Under the pieces are notes generated by a model. It saw only the letters and a program-made list of their open reading frames with translations, did no database searches and had not been told where the DNA came from. From Nonomuraea spiralis (lineage in GTDB: Bacteria; Actinomycetota; Actinomycetes; Streptosporangiales; Streptosporangiaceae), in the NCBI RefSeq assembly GCF_014648435.1, contig NZ_BMRC01000031.1, positions 44,711 through 108,710 of the forward strand: a stretch of 64,000 bases of DNA, in the 5' to 3' direction. Position numbers and translations under genes: made by a program. Shown here piece by piece: positions 32,817 through 41,784 of the stretch. Each line of letters starts with the position of its first letter. Position 1 is the stretch's first letter.

Positions 32817-32835
32817 AATAGGAAAGTTTCCTATT
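32817..32835 (-). promoter_or_regulatory. ROK/NagC-type operator upstream of nagZ
   Basis: AATAGGAAAGTTTCCTATT is a perfect 9-1-9 palindrome 13 bp before the nagZ start. The AGGAAA/TTTCCT arms resemble operators of ROK-family sugar repressors. Confidence 0.65.
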
Positions 32836-32941
32836 TGCTAGAGGCATTTTCTGATGTCAGCCCGCTTTCTTCCGGGATTAACTCCATCGCCACTCCGGAC
32901 GACCTTCCCCGCCATTCCGTGAAAGCCCGCGGCCGGGCCGG

Positions 32942-34096
<1,155 letters not shown>

Positions 34097-34104
34097 TCTC
34101 GCAT

Positions 34105-34121
34105 CGTAGCAAGCGCTTGGT
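34105..34121 (-). promoter_or_regulatory. KstR2-type operator of fadA6
   Basis: The 14 bases AGCAAGCGCTTGGT at 34108-34121 match AnCAAGnnCTTGnT exactly. The box overlaps the -10 element (TACGAT, minus strand 34108-34103) of fadA6. Confidence 0.85.
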
Positions 34122-34159
34122 CGCCTCGTAACGCCGCAATGAGCTGGGCCGGTTGCGTG

Positions 34160-34173
34160 AACAAGCGATTGTC
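34160..34173 (+). promoter_or_regulatory. Degenerate KstR2-type operator, autoregulatory
   Basis: AACAAGCGATTGTC keeps the CAAG half and spacing of the KstR2 box with two mismatches, and contains the palindrome ACAA-N4-TTGT. It lies 8 bp upstream of the CATAAT -10 element of kstR2. Confidence 0.6.
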
Positions 34174-34181
34174 CGATGGCT

Positions 34182-34187
34182 CATAAT
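34182..34187 (+). promoter_or_regulatory. -10 element CATAAT of kstR2
   Basis: CATAAT is followed by six bases and then the GTG at 34194, the spacing seen for the other leaderless genes of the regulon. The operator at 34160-34173 would occupy the -35 side. Confidence 0.55.
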
Positions 34188-34193
34188 GGAAAC

Positions 34194-34865
34194 GTGACCA
34201 CGCGAAAGAACTCCGGCACCGCCACCTCACCGGCGAAGCGCCAGCGCGCCACCTCCTCGGGGGCGGCGTCAGAGCGACGCGACCACCTCGTCAAACTCGC
34301 CGCGGAGCTCTTCGCGCGCAAGGGTTTCCAGGCCACGACCGTACGCGAGATCGCCGACGAGGCGGGCATTCTCTCCGGAAGTCTCTACCACCACTTCGAC
34401 TCCAAGGAGACGATCGTCGACGAGGTGCTGTCCACCTTCCTCGACGACCTCATCGCCCGCTACCGCGCCGCCGTCGACAACAACTCCGACGCCCGCACGG
34501 TGTTGTCGGAGATGGTCCGCATCGGCTTCGGCACGCTGGAGCCCCACCGCGCCGCGATCACCGTCATGCAGAACGACTGGAACTACCTGCGCCAGTTCGA
34601 GCGCTTCAACTACCTCGTCAAGGCCGAGGACGAGGTCGAGCAGATCTGGGTGGCCCAGATCAAGGCGGGCCAGGCCGCCGGGCTGTTCCGGGCCGACGTC
34701 GACCCCAAGCTGACCTACCGGATGATCCGCGACACCATCTGGGTGGCGGTGCGCTGGTTCCGTCCCGGGGGCAGGCTCAACACCTCCGCCCTGGCCGAGC
34801 ACTACATCACCGTGCTGTTCGACGGGCTCGCCACCGGTGAGCGCACGACCCAGCGCCAGGGATGA
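34194..34865 (+). CDS. kstR2: TetR-family repressor KstR2
   Basis: A 223-residue TetR repressor. The DNA-binding domain LVKLAAELFARKGFQATTVR followed by EIADEAGILSGSLYHHFDSK is nearly the same as in mycobacterial KstR2, and the ligand domain shares YRMIRDTIWVAVRWFRPGGR. KstR2 represses the HIP genes and is released by HIP-CoA. The GTG at 34194 is chosen because a CATAAT -10 box lies six bases upstream; an ATG at 34176 would start beside the operator and add six residues. An N-terminal tail of about 25 polar residues (TTRKNSGTATSPAKRQRATS) is longer than in mycobacteria. The stop overlaps the next gene (ATGA). Confidence 0.94.
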   Translation: MTTRKNSGTATSPAKRQRATSSGAASERRDHLVKLAAELFARKGFQATTVREIADEAGILSGSLYHHFDSKETIVDEVLSTFLDDLIARYRAAVDNNSDARTVLSEMVRIGFGTLEPHRAAITVMQNDWNYLRQFERFNYLVKAEDEVEQIWVAQIKAGQAAGLFRADVDPKLTYRMIRDTIWVAVRWFRPGGRLNTSALAEHYITVLFDGLATGERTTQRQG

Positions 34866-35542
34866 GCCTCGGCAAGGCGGTGCGGCTGGCACTGCAGGAG
34901 GCGGCCGAGCCGGACAAGGCCGAGCCGATGCGCGCGTACATGAAGTCGGAGATGCCCTTCCTCGGCGTGCAGGCGGTGCCGCGGCGGGCCGCGCTCCGGC
35001 GGGTGTTCGCCGGCCACCGCATCGACTCCGCGCCCGAGTGGCGGCGCGCGGTGCTCTCGCTGTGGCGCGAGGCCGAATACCGCGAGGAGCGTTACGCCGC
35101 CGTCGAGCTGTCCGGATATCACTTCTACCGCGACTTCCAGACCCTCTACACCGTGCCGATGTACGAGGAGATGGTCGTCACGGGCGCGTGGTGGGACCTG
35201 GTCGACGAGCTGGCCACCCACCGCGTGGGCGGCCTGCTGACCGCCTACCCCGACTCCATGCGCCCGCTGATGCTGGAATGGGCGGCCGACGCCGACCTGT
35301 GGAAGCGCCGCACGGCCATCCTGTGCCAGAACCGCTTCAAGTCCCGTACGGACACCGCCCTGCTCTACGCCTGCATCGAGCCGAGCCTGTCCGACAACGA
35401 CTTCTTCGCCCGCAAGGCCATCGGCTGGGCCTTACGCGAATACGCCAAGACCAACCCGGACGAGGTAGTGCGTTACGTACGCGCCAAGGGCATCTCGGGC
35501 CTGAGCCGCCGCGAGGCGCTGAAGAACCTGCCCGTCGGCTAG
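34862..35542 (+). CDS. DNA alkylation repair protein (AlkD-like HEAT repeats)
   Basis: A 226-residue all-helical protein of the AlkD-type DNA glycosylase family, which removes alkylated bases without flipping them. Helical repeats include RVFAGHRIDSAPEWRRAVLS, YPDSMRPLMLEWAADADLWK, RRTAILCQNRFKSRTDTALL and NDFFARKAIGWALREYAKTN, the last with the Trp-rich surface typical of the family. ATG at 34862 overlaps the kstR2 stop, so it shares the regulator's transcript. A reason for coupling repair to steroid sensing is not evident; relatives with no glycosylase activity also exist. Confidence 0.85.
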   Translation: MSLGKAVRLALQEAAEPDKAEPMRAYMKSEMPFLGVQAVPRRAALRRVFAGHRIDSAPEWRRAVLSLWREAEYREERYAAVELSGYHFYRDFQTLYTVPMYEEMVVTGAWWDLVDELATHRVGGLLTAYPDSMRPLMLEWAADADLWKRRTAILCQNRFKSRTDTALLYACIEPSLSDNDFFARKAIGWALREYAKTNPDEVVRYVRAKGISGLSRREALKNLPVG

Positions 35543-35547
35543 CGTCC

Positions 35548-36387
35548 TCATCTCGTCCACAGCGCGTCCTGCACGGCCTGCACCAGGGCCATCAGCTCCG
35601 GCGTCACCCGTTCCCGCGCCCAGGCCAGCGCGTACGTGATGCGCAGCTCCCCCGCCTCCAGCGGCACGAACCGGACGTCCTCCCGCCGGACGGCCCGGAC
35701 CAGGAGCTGCGGGATCGGCAGCAGCCCGGCCCCGGCGGCGACCAGGTCGAGCGCGGCGGAGAAGTCGTCGTCGGCGACCATCCGCGCGCGCCCCGGCAGC
35801 CCCACCCAGGCCCGGCCGCCCGGCGTCAGCACCACCTGGCCGCCCAGATCGTCCGCCGTGACCCGGCCGCGCCCGGCCAGCCGGTGCCCGAGCGGCACGG
35901 CCAGATGGTCGACGGTGACGTGGAAGCGGGCCGCCGTGACGAACCGCGCGGGCGCCGGGGTGGCCAGGATCGCGGCCGAGACCTCGCCGCCGTCCAGCGC
36001 CTGCGCCGCGGCGCTCCGGCCGGCCACCACCAGTTCCACGCCGATGGCCGGAGCGCGTCCCGCCAGCCTTCTCGCGATGCGCGCGGCGAGCGTGCCCACC
36101 AGTGGTGGATAAGCCAGGTGAATAGTAGGGCGGGCCAGTCTGGCGGCCTCGGCGGTGAACGCCTGCGCCGATTCGAGCGCCTGCCGGGCGTACGGGAGCA
36201 GGCCCTTGCCCTCGGCCGTGAGCCGTACCTCGCGGGCGCTGCGCTCGAAGAGCCTGACCCCGGTGGCACGTTCGAGCCTGGTGATGGCCTGGCTGACGGC
36301 GGGCTGCGACATGCCCAGGTCGGCGGCGGCGGCCGAGAAGCCGAGCCGTTCGGCGACCCTGACGAAGCAGTGGATCTCTTTGAGCAT
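35548..36387 (-). CDS. LysR-family regulator divergent from metE
   Basis: A 279-residue LysR protein: winged helix LKEIHCFVRVAERLGFSAAA with LGMSQPAVSQAITRLERATG, then a periplasmic-binding-like effector domain. The divergent arrangement with metE, 82 bp apart, suggests a MetR-like activator responding to homocysteine, though sequence alone does not prove it. ATG at 36387 lies in the first arm of the palindrome ATAAG-N5-CTTAT (36386-36400), a probable autoregulatory site; GTG at 36396 would add three residues. Its end is 5 bp from the alkD stop (convergent). Confidence 0.83.
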   Translation of the reverse strand: MLKEIHCFVRVAERLGFSAAAADLGMSQPAVSQAITRLERATGVRLFERSAREVRLTAEGKGLLPYARQALESAQAFTAEAARLARPTIHLAYPPLVGTLAARIARRLAGRAPAIGVELVVAGRSAAAQALDGGEVSAAILATPAPARFVTAARFHVTVDHLAVPLGHRLAGRGRVTADDLGGQVVLTPGGRAWVGLPGRARMVADDDFSAALDLVAAGAGLLPIPQLLVRAVRREDVRFVPLEAGELRITYALAWARERVTPELMALVQAVQDALWTR

Positions 36388-36400
36388 AAGCAGCACTTAT
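36386..36400. promoter_or_regulatory. Inverted repeat ATAAG-N5-CTTAT in the lysR-metE intergenic region
   Basis: Perfect 5-bp arms with 5-base spacer (ATAAGCAGCACTTAT), the kind of dyad LysR proteins bind, overlapping the regulator's start and 70 bp from metE. Confidence 0.45.
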
Positions 36401-36469
36401 CGATGATGCACGACGTCGGCCGCGCTGGACAGGATTCCGGCATCTGACCGACGTGATCGAGGAGCTGAG

Positions 36470-38614
36470 ATGTCGCCATTCCCCACGTCCACGGTGCTCG
36501 GGTACCCGAGGATCGGGCCGCGCCGGGAGCTCAAGCGGGCGCTGGAGTCGTACTGGGACGGGCGCTCCGGCCGGGCGGAGCTGGAGCGGGCGGGCGCGGA
36601 GATCAGGGAGCGGACCTGGCGCCGGCTGGCCGAGCTGGGCCTCGAAGGGCTGCCGTCCAACACCTTCTCCCTGTACGACCACGTGCTGGACACGGCCGTG
36701 CTGCTGGGCGCGGTGCCGGAGCGCTACCGGGCGGCCGAGGACCCCTACTTCGCGATGGCCAGGGGCACCGACGGCCTGGCGCCGCTGCGGATGACGAAGT
36801 GGTTCGACACCAACTACCACTACATCGTGCCGGAGATCGGCCCGGAGACCGTGTTCAAGCTGGACGCCTCCAAGCCGCTCGCCGAGGTGCGCGAGGCCCG
36901 CGCCCTGGGCTACGAGACGCGGCCCGTCGTGGTCGGGCCGGTGACGTTCCTGCTGCTGGCCGGGGCGCCCGAGCGGCTGGACGACGTGCTCGGCTGCTAC
37001 GAGGAGCTGCTCGCGGCGCTGGCCGCCGAGGGCGTCGCGTGGGTGCAGCTCGACGAGCCGGCGCTGGTCGGCGACCGTACGCCGGAGGAGCTGGAGGCCG
37101 TCCGCGGCGCCTACGACCGGCTCGGGTCGGTGACCGCGCGTCCCGGGCTGTTCGTGGCCTCCTACTTCGGAGACCTCGGCCCGGCGCTGCCGGTGCTGGC
37201 CGCCACGCCCGTGGAGGCGATCGGCGTGGACCTCGTACGCGGCGGCGGCGTGCCCGACCTGCCGGGCAAGACCGTGGTCGCGGGTGTGGTGTCGGGCCGC
37301 GACGTGTGGCGCACCGCGCCGGAGCGCGCCCTGGCCGCCCTGGGCGCCGTACGCGCCGGCCGGGTGACGGTGAGCACGTCGTGCTCACTGCTGCACGTGC
37401 CCTACGACGTGGACGCCGAGCCCGACCTCGACCCCGGGCTGCGGGCGCGGCTGGCGTTCGCCGAGCAGAAGGTGGCCGAGGTGGTCGCGCTGGCCCGGTC
37501 GGACTTCCAGGGCCCGGTCCCCGCCGCGCCCTCGGTGCCGCTGACCTCGCCGGCGGCGCCGGAGGAACGTGCCCCGTACGCCGTGCGGGCCGCCGCCCAG
37601 GCCGCGCACCTGGGCCTGCCCCCGCTGCCGATCACCACCATCGGCTCGTTCCCGCAGACCGGCGAGCTGCGCGCGGCGCGGGCCGCCGTGGCGAACGGCA
37701 CGCTGTCCGAGGACGACTACGAGCGGCGCGTCGAGGCCGAGATCGAACGGGTCGTCAGGGTGCAGGAACGCCTCGGCCTGGACGTGCTCGTGCACGGCGA
37801 GCCCGAGCGCAACGACATGGTGCAGTACTTCGCCGAGCACCTCGACGGGTTCGCGGTCACCAGGAACGGCTGGGTGCAGTCGTACGGGTCGCGCTGCACC
37901 CGCCCGCCGATCCTGCACGGCGACGTCAGCCGTCCCGGGCCCATCACCGTGCGCTGGGCCTCCTACGCGCAGTCGCTCACGGACAAGCCGGTCAAGGGCA
38001 TGCTCACCGGGCCGGTGACGATCGTGGCCTGGTCGTTCGTCCGCGACGACCTGCCGCTGCGCGACGTCGTGTTCCAGGTCGCGGACGCGGTACGCGAGGA
38101 GGTGCGCGACCTGGAGGCCGCCGGACTGTCGATCATCCAGGTGGACGAGCCCGCGCTGCGCGAGCTGCTGCCGCTGCGGCGGGCCGCGCAGGCCGACTAC
38201 CTGGAGTGGGCGGTGGCGGCCTACCGCCGGGCCACCTCGGGGGCGGCCGACCGGACCCAGATCCACACCCACCTGTGCTATTCGGACGCCGACCAGATCC
38301 TGGCCGCCATCGACGGCCTGGACGCCGACGTCACCACGATCGAGTCGGCCCGCTCGGGGGCGCGCATCCTGGGCGCGGTGAGCGCGTTCGGCCGCGGCCT
38401 CGGACCCGGCGTGTACGACATCCACTCCCCCCGTGTCCCGGGCGCCGACGAGGTCGAGGACCTGCTGCGCAGGACGCTGGAGGCGCTGCCTGCCGAACGG
38501 GTCTGGGTCAACCCCGACTGCGGGCTCAAGACGCGTACGTACGAGCAGGTGGAGTCCTCGCTCGCGCACGTCGTCGAGGCCACCCGGCGGCTGCGGGCCG
38601 AGCTTCAGGCGTAG
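36470..38614 (+). CDS. metE: Cobalamin-independent methionine synthase
   Basis: A 714-residue MetE that transfers a methyl group from methyltetrahydropteroyl-glutamate to homocysteine. The N-terminal half opens with STVLGYPRIGPRRELKRALE and MTKWFDTNYHYIVPE; the C-terminal barrel starts at LPITTIGSFPQT, with HGEPERNDMVQYF, and the zinc ligands are in IHTHLCYSD (His, Cys) and NPDCGLKTR (Cys). It is about 40 residues shorter than the usual 750-760. ATG at 36470 follows GAGGAGC. It is paired with a divergent LysR regulator, and its last 10 bp overlap the convergent GNAT gene. Confidence 0.95.
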   Translation: MSPFPTSTVLGYPRIGPRRELKRALESYWDGRSGRAELERAGAEIRERTWRRLAELGLEGLPSNTFSLYDHVLDTAVLLGAVPERYRAAEDPYFAMARGTDGLAPLRMTKWFDTNYHYIVPEIGPETVFKLDASKPLAEVREARALGYETRPVVVGPVTFLLLAGAPERLDDVLGCYEELLAALAAEGVAWVQLDEPALVGDRTPEELEAVRGAYDRLGSVTARPGLFVASYFGDLGPALPVLAATPVEAIGVDLVRGGGVPDLPGKTVVAGVVSGRDVWRTAPERALAALGAVRAGRVTVSTSCSLLHVPYDVDAEPDLDPGLRARLAFAEQKVAEVVALARSDFQGPVPAAPSVPLTSPAAPEERAPYAVRAAAQAAHLGLPPLPITTIGSFPQTGELRAARAAVANGTLSEDDYERRVEAEIERVVRVQERLGLDVLVHGEPERNDMVQYFAEHLDGFAVTRNGWVQSYGSRCTRPPILHGDVSRPGPITVRWASYAQSLTDKPVKGMLTGPVTIVAWSFVRDDLPLRDVVFQVADAVREEVRDLEAAGLSIIQVDEPALRELLPLRRAAQADYLEWAVAAYRRATSGAADRTQIHTHLCYSDADQILAAIDGLDADVTTIESARSGARILGAVSAFGRGLGPGVYDIHSPRVPGADEVEDLLRRTLEALPAERVWVNPDCGLKTRTYEQVESSLAHVVEATRRLRAELQA

Positions 38615-39156
38615 AGCGCGGTGAACTCCTCGACCGTCATGCCGAACAGGACCTCGTCGTCGTAACGGCCGGCGGCGAAGCGGCTCCTGCGCCGGCGGCC
38701 TTCCTCGACGAAGCCCAGCCGCCGGTGCAGGGCCAGCGACGGCTCGTTGGAGCTGTAGACCCACGCCTCGGCCTTCTGGAAGCGGCGCTCGGCGAACATG
38801 TACCGCAGCAGCAGGACGATCGCCTCGCCGGCGTAGCCCTTGCGGTGGTGGGGCGTGCCGATGGAGATGCCGTAGGCGAACGTGCCGTGCATACGTTCCA
38901 CGTCGTGGGTGTTGATCATGCCGACCGGCCGGCCGTCGTCCGCGGCGGCGACCACGAGACGCACCTGGTCCATGTCGGACTCCTGCTCGGCCAGCTCGGT
39001 GGCCCACTTCTTCGCCTCGGCGGCCGAGCGGGGCGGGTGCAGCCGCCAGCCGTTCCTGACCGCGTCGGAGTCCTCCTCGAAACCGAGGAACGCCTCCCAG
39101 TCCTCCGGTTCGATGGCTCTCAGGCGTACACGCTCGCCCACCCACACAGACGTCAT
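38605..39156 (-). CDS. GNAT family acetyltransferase (RimJ/RimL type)
   Basis: A 183-residue GNAT protein of the ribosomal-protein or antibiotic N-acetyltransferase type: VRLRAIEPEDWEAFLGFEED at the start, MINTHDVERMHGTFAYGISI, the acetyl-CoA loop HHRKGYAGEAIVLLLRYMF at about residues 111-129 and EPSLALHRRLGFVEEGRRRR. The ATG at 39156 is used; a longer frame to 39180 would add eight residues. Its last 10 bases overlap the end of metE tail to tail. Substrate unknown. Confidence 0.85.
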   Translation of the reverse strand: MTSVWVGERVRLRAIEPEDWEAFLGFEEDSDAVRNGWRLHPPRSAAEAKKWATELAEQESDMDQVRLVVAAADDGRPVGMINTHDVERMHGTFAYGISIGTPHHRKGYAGEAIVLLLRYMFAERRFQKAEAWVYSSNEPSLALHRRLGFVEEGRRRRSRFAAGRYDDEVLFGMTVEEFTALYA

Positions 39157-39208
39157 GCCGTGGAGCAAACCAGACCCCACCCCTCCCCCGCGAACCCTTT
39201 TCCCGGCC

Positions 39209-40123
39209 TCACCCGCGTCCGTATCTGGCCTCGGCCCGCCAGAAGTACCAGAGCCCGAGGAGCAGTCCGGCGAGCGCCCAGAACGCGCAGCTCAGCCATA
39301 CGACAGGACGCGGGTTGTAGGCGTGGATCAGGATGTCGCGCATGAACTCGATGGTGGAGGCGGCGGGATTGAGATACATGACGTCCGCCACCCACTGGGG
39401 CAGCCCGACCCCTCCGACAGGCTTGCCGGTGGCCGGGTCCGGATAGCCCACGATCTTGTACTGGATGGAGAAGAAGACCCCGGAGGCGTACAACCAGGTC
39501 CGCAGGACGAACGGCAGGAGCTGGTTCACGTCGCGCAGCGAGGCACCCACGCGCGCCAGGACCAGGCTCAGACCGGTGTTGAACATCGTCTGCAGGAGCA
39601 GGGCGACCGGGATCATCAGCCAGAACCAGGTGGGGAACTCCCCCATGACGACCACCAGGACGAGCAGCACACCCATGGAGACGGCCGCCTGCCGCAGTTC
39701 CTGGAGGGTGTACGCCAAGGGCAGCGCGGCGCGGGGGAAATGCAGGGCGCGGATGAGCGAGAGGTTCCCCGAGACGGACTTGGCCCCCGCGGAGGCCGAC
39801 CGCTGGCTGAAGGTGAAGACGAACATGCCCGTGACGAGGAACGCCGGATAGTTCTCGATATGGTCGTGTCCGCCCAGGACGAGGCCGAACATGACCCAGT
39901 AGATGCCGGCGTTCAGCAGCGGCGTCAGCACCTGCCAGAGTTGCCCGAGCGCGGAGGCGGAGTATTTCGAGGCGGTGCGGGAGGTCGCGTAGACCAGGAT
40001 GAAGTGGCGGCGTTCCCATAATCGGCGGAGGTAGACGTGCATGTCCGGCCGGACCATGGATCGCCGCAGCCCATGACGGCTCGCGAGAGCGGCAAGCGAG
40101 TCCTGCTCAGGCGCAGATGACAT
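39209..40123 (-). CDS. ABC-2 type polysaccharide/lipid exporter permease
   Basis: A 304-residue permease of the TagG/Wzm type with six membrane segments, for example AGIYWVMFGLVLGG, FLVTGMFVFTFSQ, AAVSMGVLLVLVVVMGEF, PVALLLQTMFNTGLSL and WLSCAFWALAGLLLGLWYFW. The cytoplasmic N-terminus carries RRLWERRHFILVYATSR, as in O-antigen and teichoic-acid exporters. The ATG at 40123 has GAGGAG upstream. Its ATP-binding subunit is not in the window: no ATPase gene lies on either side, so it is an orphan or works with a distant partner. Confidence 0.85.
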   Translation of the reverse strand: MSSAPEQDSLAALASRHGLRRSMVRPDMHVYLRRLWERRHFILVYATSRTASKYSASALGQLWQVLTPLLNAGIYWVMFGLVLGGHDHIENYPAFLVTGMFVFTFSQRSASAGAKSVSGNLSLIRALHFPRAALPLAYTLQELRQAAVSMGVLLVLVVVMGEFPTWFWLMIPVALLLQTMFNTGLSLVLARVGASLRDVNQLLPFVLRTWLYASGVFFSIQYKIVGYPDPATGKPVGGVGLPQWVADVMYLNPAASTIEFMRDILIHAYNPRPVVWLSCAFWALAGLLLGLWYFWRAEARYGRG

Positions 40124-40168
40124 CGGCGTCTCCTCACGGCCTGCCGCGTCGGGGGACTGGGAGAGAGT

Positions 40169-40486
40169 CTAGGTTCCGACCCCGCGAAACGGCGCTCCCT
40201 CCGCACGTCCGCGCAGACGCGCCGCCATGACCGAAGGGCGTGCGGCCGGGCCGGGCGGTCGGCTCTCCCCGGAGCAGCGGTTCATCTCGGATGAATGCGA
40301 CCTCTGGAGCCCGCTCTCGGCCTGGAGGTTCCCGGCCAGTTCCGCCGGCGTCGCCCCGCAGCGGACATTGGAGAGCCCGCTGTCACTGGGTACGAGGATG
40401 GCGCGGATCGCGACCCAGCCACCGGCCATGTCGGTGATCTGCCACCCGGGGAACCTGCCGAGCAATTGCTGCACGGTCAGGTTCAT
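40169..40486 (-). CDS. Small protein of a UTRA-regulator module (second gene)
   Basis: A 105-residue protein. Its front part (MNLTVQQLLGRFPGWQITDM, then GGWVAIRAILVPSDSGLSNV) has a recognisable shape that I associate with small proteins next to regulators in Streptosporangiales; the rear half is Arg/Pro-rich and may be poorly conserved. The ATG at 40486 overlaps the stop of the preceding gene (ATGA), arguing for a real operon. No function can be given. Confidence 0.55.
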   Translation of the reverse strand: MNLTVQQLLGRFPGWQITDMAGGWVAIRAILVPSDSGLSNVRCGATPAELAGNLQAESGLQRSHSSEMNRCSGESRPPGPAARPSVMAARLRGRAEGAPFRGVGT

Positions 40487-40827
40487 GACCGCGCTCCCAC
40501 TGTCGGCGCGGAACGCTCGTACGATCCGCGCAGCTCCGCGTAGCGCAAGGCGATCCGCCGCGCGGCCCGTGACGGCTCGACGGCGGGATCGCGGGCGTAC
40601 AACACCCGCTTGCGCCGGTCGTCCCAGCCCGCTCGCCACCGGTACCACTCGCCGTCGCACCAGATCACCAGCCCGGCCCACACCGCCACCAGGGCGAGGC
40701 CGTACCCGATGTGGGTGTCCGCCTGGACGCCGTGTTCCTCTCGGAGGACCGTGCGCAGGAGCTCCGCGGACGGTCCGGGTCGGGTTTCCTTGCCGTTGCC
40801 AGGTACGGCGATAACCTTGTCCTGCAT
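40483..40827 (-). CDS. Small protein of a UTRA-regulator module (first gene)
   Basis: A 114-residue protein. Residues 44-75 (YGLALVAVWAGLVIWCDGEW, then YRWRAGWDDRRKRVLYARD) resemble the WCxxGxxYxW core of small actinobacterial proteins that pair with XRE/UTRA regulators, as at 13399-13722. The C-terminus (AARRIALRYAELRG) repeats the A-R-R-I-A pattern of that protein too. ATG at 40827; a long inverted repeat (40856-40910) lies in its leader. It diverges from the UTRA regulator at 40978. Function unknown. Confidence 0.62.
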   Translation of the reverse strand: MQDKVIAVPGNGKETRPGPSAELLRTVLREEHGVQADTHIGYGLALVAVWAGLVIWCDGEWYRWRAGWDDRRKRVLYARDPAVEPSRAARRIALRYAELRGSYERSAPTVGARS

Positions 40828-40855
40828 CGTTGACGCCCCAAAGCTCTCGATGCTC

Positions 40856-40910
40856 AGCCCCCTGCCGTCGGGTGGTGTTGCACCACCATGTGTCCCGTAG
40901 GCAGGGGGCT
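40856..40910. repeat. Nested inverted repeat in the regulator-module intergenic region
   Basis: AGCCCCCTGCC (40856-40866) pairs with GGCAGGGGGCT (40900-40910), an 11-bp perfect outer stem. Inside it GGTGGTG (40871-40877) pairs with CACCACC (40881-40887) around TTG. Transcribed toward the gene starting at 40827, it would form a two-tier stem just before the start codon. Confidence 0.75.
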
Positions 40911-40921
40911 ACTCCAGGCCC

Positions 40922-40942
40922 CACTTTAGGGGGGCTAAAGTG
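40922..40942. promoter_or_regulatory. Operator-like palindrome CACTTTAG-N5-CTAAAGTG
   Basis: Perfect 8-bp arms around GGGGG, 35 bp upstream of the UTRA regulator start at 40978. TAAAGT at 40936-40941 may also be a -10 box, so the site is well placed for autoregulation. Confidence 0.65.
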
Positions 40943-40977
40943 CGCCGAATGTCGGTCGCTGAGGAGGCGGCACACGA

Positions 40978-41784
40978 ATGGACTTGAAGACGCTGAGAGA
41001 AGTCGCGCAGGTCAGTGATCCTGTGGAACGAGCCCGCGTCCTCAGCCGACTCATGACCGAGGAACAGGGGCTGGTGACCGAGGCGGCCAAGATGCGGCGG
41101 CAGGCCATCGCCGAGGCGCGGGAGTCCGGCATGAGCCTGGAGGAGATCGCCGGGCGGCTGGGCGTCTCACCGGGTCGCATCTCACAGATGCGGAAGGGGC
41201 CAACGGCTCGTGCGCCGGAGGGGCCCGCCTCGTCCGCCCCTCGGGTGCTGGTGCAGCGTGCGTTGCCGACCGAACCGGCGGTTCGGGGCTCGAAATCGCT
41301 CTTCCTGGCCGAAGCGGAACGGCAGGGCCTCAAGGCCGATCGCCGGATGTTGTACGTCGGGCTGGAGCCCGCCAGTGAGCATGTGGCGGCGTGCCTGCGT
41401 GTCGAACCTGGGGTCGAGATCGTGGCCCGGCGCAAGGTGATGAGCGCGAACGACGTACCGGTGCGTATCGCGACGAGCTACTTCCGAGCGGATCTGTTCG
41501 GCGACACCAGGATCGCCGAGCCGGAGTTCGTGAAGCCGTCGTTGCAGTCGGCGTTGACCGCCCTGGGTTACACGTTCGGCCACGCCGAGGAGAACCTGGC
41601 CGCCCGGCAACCGACCGCCTTCGAGCGTGAGACGTTGGAGCTTGAGCCGGGTGAGTGGGTGGTCCAGGTGTTGCGCGCCAGCTACTCGACCGAGGACACA
41701 CCGATTCATGTCCTTGAGACGATCTGCGCCGCGAATCGGCACATCTTCCCCATCGGCCAGGTCTCGGGATACGACGAGTTCTGA
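40978..41784 (+). CDS. HTH-UTRA transcriptional regulator (non-GntR helix-turn-helix)
   Basis: A 268-residue protein. The C-terminal 180 residues form a UTRA ligand domain (EHVAACLRVEPGVEIVARRK, VMSANDVPVRIATSYFRADL, WVVQVLRASYSTEDTPIHVL). The N-terminus is not a GntR winged helix but an all-helical segment with AEARESGMSLEEIAGRLGVS followed by PGRISQMRKG, more like a sigma-region-4 or Mor-type HTH. ATG at 40978 has GAGGAGG upstream. It diverges from two small genes. It is probably autoregulated through the palindrome at 40922-40942. Confidence 0.8.
   Translation: MDLKTLREVAQVSDPVERARVLSRLMTEEQGLVTEAAKMRRQAIAEARESGMSLEEIAGRLGVSPGRISQMRKGPTARAPEGPASSAPRVLVQRALPTEPAVRGSKSLFLAEAERQGLKADRRMLYVGLEPASEHVAACLRVEPGVEIVARRKVMSANDVPVRIATSYFRADLFGDTRIAEPEFVKPSLQSALTALGYTFGHAEENLAARQPTAFERETLELEPGEWVVQVLRASYSTEDTPIHVLETICAANRHIFPIGQVSGYDEF

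Noticed and set aside
40227..40814. Plus-strand frame opposite the two small genes of the UTRA module
   Set aside because: The minus-strand pair has an ATGA overlap and recognisable cores; the plus frame is their shadow.
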